A DNA stretch of 64,000 bases, from NCBI RefSeq assembly GCF_005281835.1, contig NZ_RZIS01000001.1:848351-912350 (forward strand). The letters are read 5' to 3'. The translations under genes were made by a program, and so were the position numbers. The notes under the pieces are model-generated. The model saw only the letters and a program-made list of their open reading frames with translations, was not told where the DNA came from and ran no database searches. The first letter of the stretch is position 1; every line of letters starts with the position of its first letter. This DNA is from Vibrio profundi (GTDB taxonomy: Bacteria; Pseudomonadota; Gammaproteobacteria; Enterobacterales; Vibrionaceae). Below are positions 60,303 to 64,000 of the stretch, one piece after another.

Positions 60303-61499
60303 ATGAAAGGTTTTGTGTCGACAGGAACGCAGTTGGCAGTCACTTCGGCCGTGGCGCTTGGTTTGTTCCAAGTGTCACTCGAATGTCAGGCTGTAGAGTT
60401 AGCTGGGCAAATGAATGTGGAACATCGGCAGTTCTTTAGTGAAGGCGCTCAGGGGCAAGACAAAGGGCAAACTTCGTTTGTGCTTCAGCCAGAACTGTAT
60501 TGGGAGCAAGAAGAAGGGAATGGCAGCTTCACGTTTACTCCTTTTTATCGATTGGATAGCGATGACGATGAACGAACTCATGGCGACATCAGAGAAGCGC
60601 TCTATCTCACGTACTGGGACGATTACGAGCTCCGAGCTGGGGTAGGGAAAGTCTTTTGGGGGGTGACTGAATCTGCACACTTAGTGGATGTCGTGAATCA
60701 GATAGATTCGGTAGAATCGGTCGATGGCGAAGCTAAATTGGGTCAGCCTATGATTCAATTTACCTCAGTGAAAGACTGGGGAACGGTCGACGCAATGTTG
60801 TTACCTTATTTTAGGGAAAGAACATTTGCGGGAGAAGACGGGCGGTTACGTCCTACGGTGCCAGTAGCGGATGATGCGATCTATGAATCCTCGAAAGAAG
60901 AAAAGCATGTCGATGTTGCGCTGCGTTATAGCCAAATGTATGGAGATTGGGATGTCGGCTTAAGTTACTTGGCAGGTACAAACCGAGATCCTTACTATCG
61001 ATTTGAAGGTCAAAAGCTCAAGCCTTACTACGCGCAAATGCAACACGTCGGTTTAGATGTGCAAGGTATTTTGGGCGACTGGTTGTGGAAGCTCGAAAGT
61101 GTGTATCGAGACAGCTACGATAACCATACCGCGCTAGTGTCAGGGTTTGAATATACTTGGGTTGGTGCTCTAGAGTCCTTCTGGGATATCGGCTTCATCG
61201 CAGAGTATTTGTACGATAGCCGAGGCAATAATGCTCAGAGCGTTGGCCAAAATGATGTCTTTTTAGGAGCGCGATTTGCGCTTAACGATGAAGACGGAAC
61301 TGAGGTGCTAGCAGGGGTCACACAAGATCTCGATAACAGCGACGTTTACAGTGCCAAATTAGAAGCCTCAAGCCGGATCAATAACAACTTGAAATGGCGA
61401 TTAAACGGTTGGTTATTTGAAAATGAAACCCCGGAAGACCTTCTGTATTTCGCTCGTAAAGATGACTTTATTGAAATGGCGATAGAGTATTATTTTTAA
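60303..61499 (+). CDS. Outer-membrane barrel of the RND/LolA-like operon
   Basis: A 398-residue protein with a signal peptide (VTSAVALGLFQVSLECQA, cleaved near VELAG) and many amphipathic strands ending MAIEYYF, the terminal aromatic pattern of outer-membrane barrels. Length and strand count suggest about 16 strands. The motif LRAGVGKVFWGVTESAHLVDVVNQ, seen in part as GVGKVFWGVTESAHLVDVVN, resembles the DUF1302-type barrels that accompany RND and LolA-like genes in other gamma-proteobacteria. It begins nine bases after the LolA-like stop. It probably forms the outer-membrane end of the pathway. Confidence 0.83.
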   Translation: MKGFVSTGTQLAVTSAVALGLFQVSLECQAVELAGQMNVEHRQFFSEGAQGQDKGQTSFVLQPELYWEQEEGNGSFTFTPFYRLDSDDDERTHGDIREALYLTYWDDYELRAGVGKVFWGVTESAHLVDVVNQIDSVESVDGEAKLGQPMIQFTSVKDWGTVDAMLLPYFRERTFAGEDGRLRPTVPVADDAIYESSKEEKHVDVALRYSQMYGDWDVGLSYLAGTNRDPYYRFEGQKLKPYYAQMQHVGLDVQGILGDWLWKLESVYRDSYDNHTALVSGFEYTWVGALESFWDIGFIAEYLYDSRGNNAQSVGQNDVFLGARFALNDEDGTEVLAGVTQDLDNSDVYSAKLEASSRINNNLKWRLNGWLFENETPEDLLYFARKDDFIEMAIEYYF

Positions 61500-61512
61500 C
61501 TGATTTTCGGGG

Positions 61513-61535
61513 GAGCGCTCTAAGACAGAGCGCTC
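61513..61535 (+). promoter_or_regulatory. 8-bp hairpin after the barrel gene
   Basis: GAGCGCTC, seven-base loop, GAGCGCTC (self-complementary arms). No T tract; may protect the operon mRNA 3' end. Confidence 0.45.
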
Positions 61536-61561
61536 AAAACTTAAAGAAATTAACCATTTAG

Positions 61562-61584
61562 GCTGATCGAGATCAGCTTTTTTT
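61562..61584 (+). terminator. Terminator of the RND/LolA-like/barrel operon
   Basis: GCTGAT, CGAG loop, ATCAGC, TTTTTTT. Strong T tract. Confidence 0.88.
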
Positions 61585-61701
61585 GGATTCGAAATCCCAA
61601 TAATAACCCTGTTATGTATGATGTTTATGTTTTTATAAGTTGCTATAACTTTCATCTATGTCTTTAAATTAAATAAGACAGTTGTGAGTGCTAAGGAATC
61701 T

Positions 61702-62811
61702 ATGAGCTCATTTACATGGGATAAGAATTTTGAAACTGGTATAGAAGAAGTCGATGAACAGCACCAATACCTCGTGGATTTTATCAACCAGTACGGCAAA
61801 TTATTATCTGAAAACACAATATCGATAGACGATATTCGCGCCGCTTTGTTTGATTTAACTCGTTATGCCGAGTTCCATTTCAAAGAAGAAGAGTCTCTGA
61901 TGAGAGAAGTTGGTGTGTACGAAGACCACATCGATGAACACATCAAAGTTCACCGCGTTTTCATGCAAGACATCTACAGCATGCAAGCTTTCATTCTTGA
62001 AGAAGATCAGTCGTCCGCAAGGCAGTTGCTTGATTTTCTTATCCATTGGTTGGCGTATCATATTCTCGGTATCGACCAAAATATGGCTAGGCAAGTGGCC
62101 GCGATAGAGCAAGGGGTTGCTCCTCAGTCAGCTTTTGAAGCGGAAGAAAAAGATCAAGATTCCTCTACGCTGCCATTACTCGCTGCGCTAAAAGGTTTAT
62201 TTGAGCAAGTTTCTGAGCGTAACAAACAGCTACTACGATTTAATCAATTGCTTGAAGACAAAGTCGAGGAGCGTACGGCAGAACTGCGCAGAGCCAATAA
62301 GCAACTTGAAGACTTGTCGCTTACGGACTCCTTAACCAAACTTCCAAACCGTCGCTGCGCTTTAAAACGATTGGCCGTACACTGGCAAGACGCCAAAGAA
62401 AGCCAATCGCCTTTAGTGTGTATTTTGATTGATGCCGACCACTTTAAACGCATTAACGATACTTGCGGCCATGATGCTGGCGATCTTGTACTTAGAACCT
62501 TAGCGCGAGAGCTAAAAAATGCCTTCCGTAGTGATGACGTTGTGTGCCGATTAGGGGGAGATGAATTCATCGTAATTTGCCCAGATACCGATCTACGTGG
62601 TGGGCTACATGCTGCAGAATTAACTCGTCAGAAAATCACCGAACTCCAGATAGAAACTGGAAATCAGCTGTGGATCGGCAGTATTAGCGTTGGAGTCGCT
62701 GAAATGACACCTAAATTCGCTTCATTTAATGATTTGATCAAAGCGGCGGATGAATCTGTCTATCTCGCTAAAGATTCAGGGAAAAACTGCGTCCGCTCTA
62801 TTCAACTATAA
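61702..62811 (+). CDS. Bacteriohaemerythrin-diguanylate cyclase (Bhr-DGC)
   Basis: A 369-residue soluble fusion. Residues 5-135 are a haemerythrin domain with diiron ligands at His21 (DEQHQYL), His59/Glu63 (FHFKEEES), His84 region (HIKVHRVF), His115 and His120/Asp125 (HWLAYHILGID). A coiled coil leads to a GGDEF domain with RLGGDEF and an intact RxxD inhibitory site (RSDD). In V. cholerae the homologous Bhr-DGC changes cyclase activity with diiron oxidation state, linking oxygen to c-di-GMP. The ATG at 61702 has AAGGA upstream; a GTG at 61684 opens the frame. It lies upstream of pheS as in V. cholerae, from memory. Confidence 0.93.
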   Translation: MSSFTWDKNFETGIEEVDEQHQYLVDFINQYGKLLSENTISIDDIRAALFDLTRYAEFHFKEEESLMREVGVYEDHIDEHIKVHRVFMQDIYSMQAFILEEDQSSARQLLDFLIHWLAYHILGIDQNMARQVAAIEQGVAPQSAFEAEEKDQDSSTLPLLAALKGLFEQVSERNKQLLRFNQLLEDKVEERTAELRRANKQLEDLSLTDSLTKLPNRRCALKRLAVHWQDAKESQSPLVCILIDADHFKRINDTCGHDAGDLVLRTLARELKNAFRSDDVVCRLGGDEFIVICPDTDLRGGLHAAELTRQKITELQIETGNQLWIGSISVGVAEMTPKFASFNDLIKAADESVYLAKDSGKNCVRSIQL

Positions 62812-62832
62812 ATAACCTGAGTTTTTTCTTAG

Positions 62833-62860
62833 TCGTTCGGCAGAGGGTATTGCCGAACGA
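62833..62860. terminator. Perfect 10-bp hairpin after the Bhr-DGC gene
   Basis: TCGTTCGGCA, eight-base loop, TGCCGAACGA. No T tract follows on the plus strand; likely a 3'-end structure or weak terminator. Confidence 0.55.
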
Positions 62861-63086
62861 GAAGCGATAATTCTATAGGTTGTTTATGGTTTTCCTCAAA
62901 AACCTCCCATTTTGTTGTGCAACTTAACTCGTTTTGAACGGGCGCTTGAACGCTCGTCATTCAGTCTGAATATTCAATCGAGTTTTTAGAAGACCGCCAC
63001 TTTTGGCTGTTTTACTCCCATATCGGCTTTATCGCGTTAAATTTGCCGTGTTTTTAGTCAATAACTTGTTCTTTTAGTAATTCAAT

Positions 63087-63115
63087 TTGGCATTGTTTGC
63101 GTGTTTGATTAGTAT
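63087..63115 (+). promoter_or_regulatory. pheS promoter (sigma-70)
   Basis: TTGGCA, 17 bases, TAGTAT. It would start the RNA near 63122, leaving a leader of about 58 bases before the pheS start codon. Confidence 0.7.
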
Positions 63116-63179
63116 GTGTAGCTATCTAAAAAAACTAATCATCCGATACGGACACTACCAACTGGTAGATGAGGAAATG

Positions 63180-64000
63180 ATGCAACATCTAGAAGAGATC
63201 ATTGCTAATGCAACGACTGCTATTGATACAGCAGATTCGTTAGTCGCACTTGATGAAGTGCGAGTTCAGTATTTAGGTAAGAAGGGTGAACTAACTCTTC
63301 AACTACAAAGCCTAGGTAAACTTCCACCTGAAGAGCGTCGCACTGCTGGTCAAGAGATCAACAAAGCGAAAGGTGCTGTTCAACAAGCGATCGCAGCTCG
63401 CAAAGACGCACTACAACGTGCAGAGCTTGAAGCGAAACTAGCTGAAGAAACTATCGATGTGAGCCTACCAGGTCGTCGCATTGAAAACGGTGGTCTTCAC
63501 CCAGTTACTCGCACAGTTGAGCGTATCGAACAGTTCTTTGGTGAGCTTGGTTTTAACACTGAGTCTGGCCCTGAGATCGAAGATGCATTCCACAACTTTG
63601 ATGCACTAAACATCGCAGACGATCACCCAGCTCGTACTGATCACGATACTTTCTTCTTCAACCCTGATCTAATGCTACGTACGCACACTTCTGGTGTCCA
63701 AATCCGTACGATGGAAAACGGCAAACCGCCATTCCGCTTCATTGCTCCGGGTCGTGTTTACCGTAATGACTACGATCAAACTCACACGCCAATGTTCCAC
63801 CAAGTGGAAGGTATGTTAGTTGATGAGAACGTAAACTTTGCACAACTTAAAGGCATTCTTAACGATTTCCTTTGTAACTTCTTTGAAGAAGAAGTTGAAG
63901 TACGTTTCCGTCCTTCATTCTTCCCGTTCACAGAGCCTTCAGCTGAAGTTGACGTGAAACGTAAAGATGGCAAATGGCTAGAAGTTCTAGGCTGTGGCAT
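63180..64000 (+). CDS. pheS: Phenylalanyl-tRNA synthetase alpha subunit (5' part)
   Basis: The first 273 codons of pheS; the gene runs off the right edge. The N-terminal coiled coil ([20 protein letters not shown]) and class II core are seen: [20 protein letters not shown] (20 shown), [52 protein letters not shown] and KWLEVLGCG. It pairs with the beta subunit (pheT, expected downstream) to charge tRNA-Phe. Two ATGs overlap the ribosome site; GAGG lies five bases before the one at 63180, which fits MQHLEEII as the family start. Confidence 0.97.
   Translation, partial: MQHLEEIIANATTAIDTADSLVALDEVRVQYLGKKGELTLQLQSLGKLPPEERRTAGQEINKAKGAVQQAIAARKDALQRAELEAKLAEETIDVSLPGRRIENGGLHPVTRTVERIEQFFGELGFNTESGPEIEDAFHNFDALNIADDHPARTDHDTFFFNPDLMLRTHTSGVQIRTMENGKPPFRFIAPGRVYRNDYDQTHTPMFHQVEGMLVDENVNFAQLKGILNDFLCNFFEEEVEVRFRPSFFPFTEPSAEVDVKRKDGKWLEVLGCG

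Larger units (their letters stand above)
62812..63179. other. Intergenic region before pheS
   Basis: 368 bases. It holds a 10-bp perfect hairpin after the Bhr-DGC gene, a weak hairpin near 62937-62956, a small palindrome ATTCAGTCTGAAT, and the pheS promoter. No convincing phenylalanine leader peptide or attenuator was seen. Confidence 0.6.

Noticed and set aside
62886..62927. 13-codon frame starting MVFLKNLPF upstream of pheS
   Set aside because: Only two Phe codons, no ribosome site, and no terminator/antiterminator pair follows.
62983..63057. Phenylalanine-rich reading frame upstream of pheS (six Phe codons), a possible attenuator leader peptide
   Set aside because: No ATG, GTG or TTG start precedes the Phe codons after the in-frame stop, there is no ribosome site or following terminator, and a strong promoter lies downstream of it.

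Overview
The window is a stretch of a Vibrio main chromosome. The proteins look like Vibrio orthologues (AsnS, TyrR, HrpA, SdaA, PheS). As I recall it, the order aspC - HD-GYP - asnS - chemoreceptor - queD - sdaA/sdaC - pabB - fumarase - ycjX - ycjF - tyrR, and a hemerythrin-GGDEF gene before pheS, matches V. cholerae chromosome 1. No rRNA, tRNA, insertion sequence, integrase or CRISPR array was seen. The first and last genes (CBS/nucleotidyltransferase protein, pheS) are cut by the window edges.

Layout. 1-9.6 kb: core metabolism and signalling (aspC, an HD-GYP phosphodiesterase, a MocR-type regulator, asnS, a chemoreceptor with a c-type haem motif). 9.8-18 kb: queD, an aromatic amino acid permease, the sdaC-sdaA serine operon, a Nudix hydrolase and an H-NOX/hybrid kinase nitric oxide sensor. 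18-28.5 kb: pabB, class I fumarase, ycjX-ycjF, tyrR-rimJ-like-HD hydrolase and a GGDEF protein. 28.6-31.4 kb: a 71-aa gene behind two LexA boxes, then a periplasmic binding protein fused in operon to a diguanylate cyclase. 31.5-37 kb: a DUF2760/Hsp70/Hsp70 module with a sigma-32-like promoter. 37.3-39.5 kb: a CHASE-GGDEF cyclase and an exonuclease. 39.6-42.7 kb: an AT-rich accessory block with cytochrome b561, two secreted ferredoxin-fold proteins and a ToxR/ToxS-like membrane regulator pair. 42.7-51.1 kb: TerB, PhoD-like phosphatase, OmpV/MipA porin-like protein, hrpA. 51.2-52.8 kb: two tandemly duplicated small outer-membrane proteins with a shared structured leader. 52.8-55.8 kb: a phage O/P- or DnaT-like replication pair facing a divergent RelA/SpoT-like protein. 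56-61.5 kb: TetR - RND permease - LolA-like - outer-membrane barrel, with four copies of one palindromic operator. 61.7-64 kb: hemerythrin-diguanylate cyclase and pheS.

How it fits together. Five cyclic-di-GMP enzymes (four GGDEF, one HD-GYP) and three haem or iron gas/redox sensors lie in 64 kb, so sensory input to motile/sessile choice is a recurring theme. The best candidates for undescribed systems are: (i) the TetR-controlled RND/LolA-like/barrel envelope cassette; (ii) the ToxR/ToxS-like pair with secreted ABM and YCII-like neighbours and a 17-bp-arm palindrome; (iii) the small SOS gene with two LexA boxes; (iv) the membrane-tethered Hsp70 module under a heat-shock-type promoter; (v) the orphan RelA/SpoT-like protein followed by tandem copies of the anti-Shine-Dalgarno sequence. 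All functions are inferred from sequence reading alone; no database search was possible.
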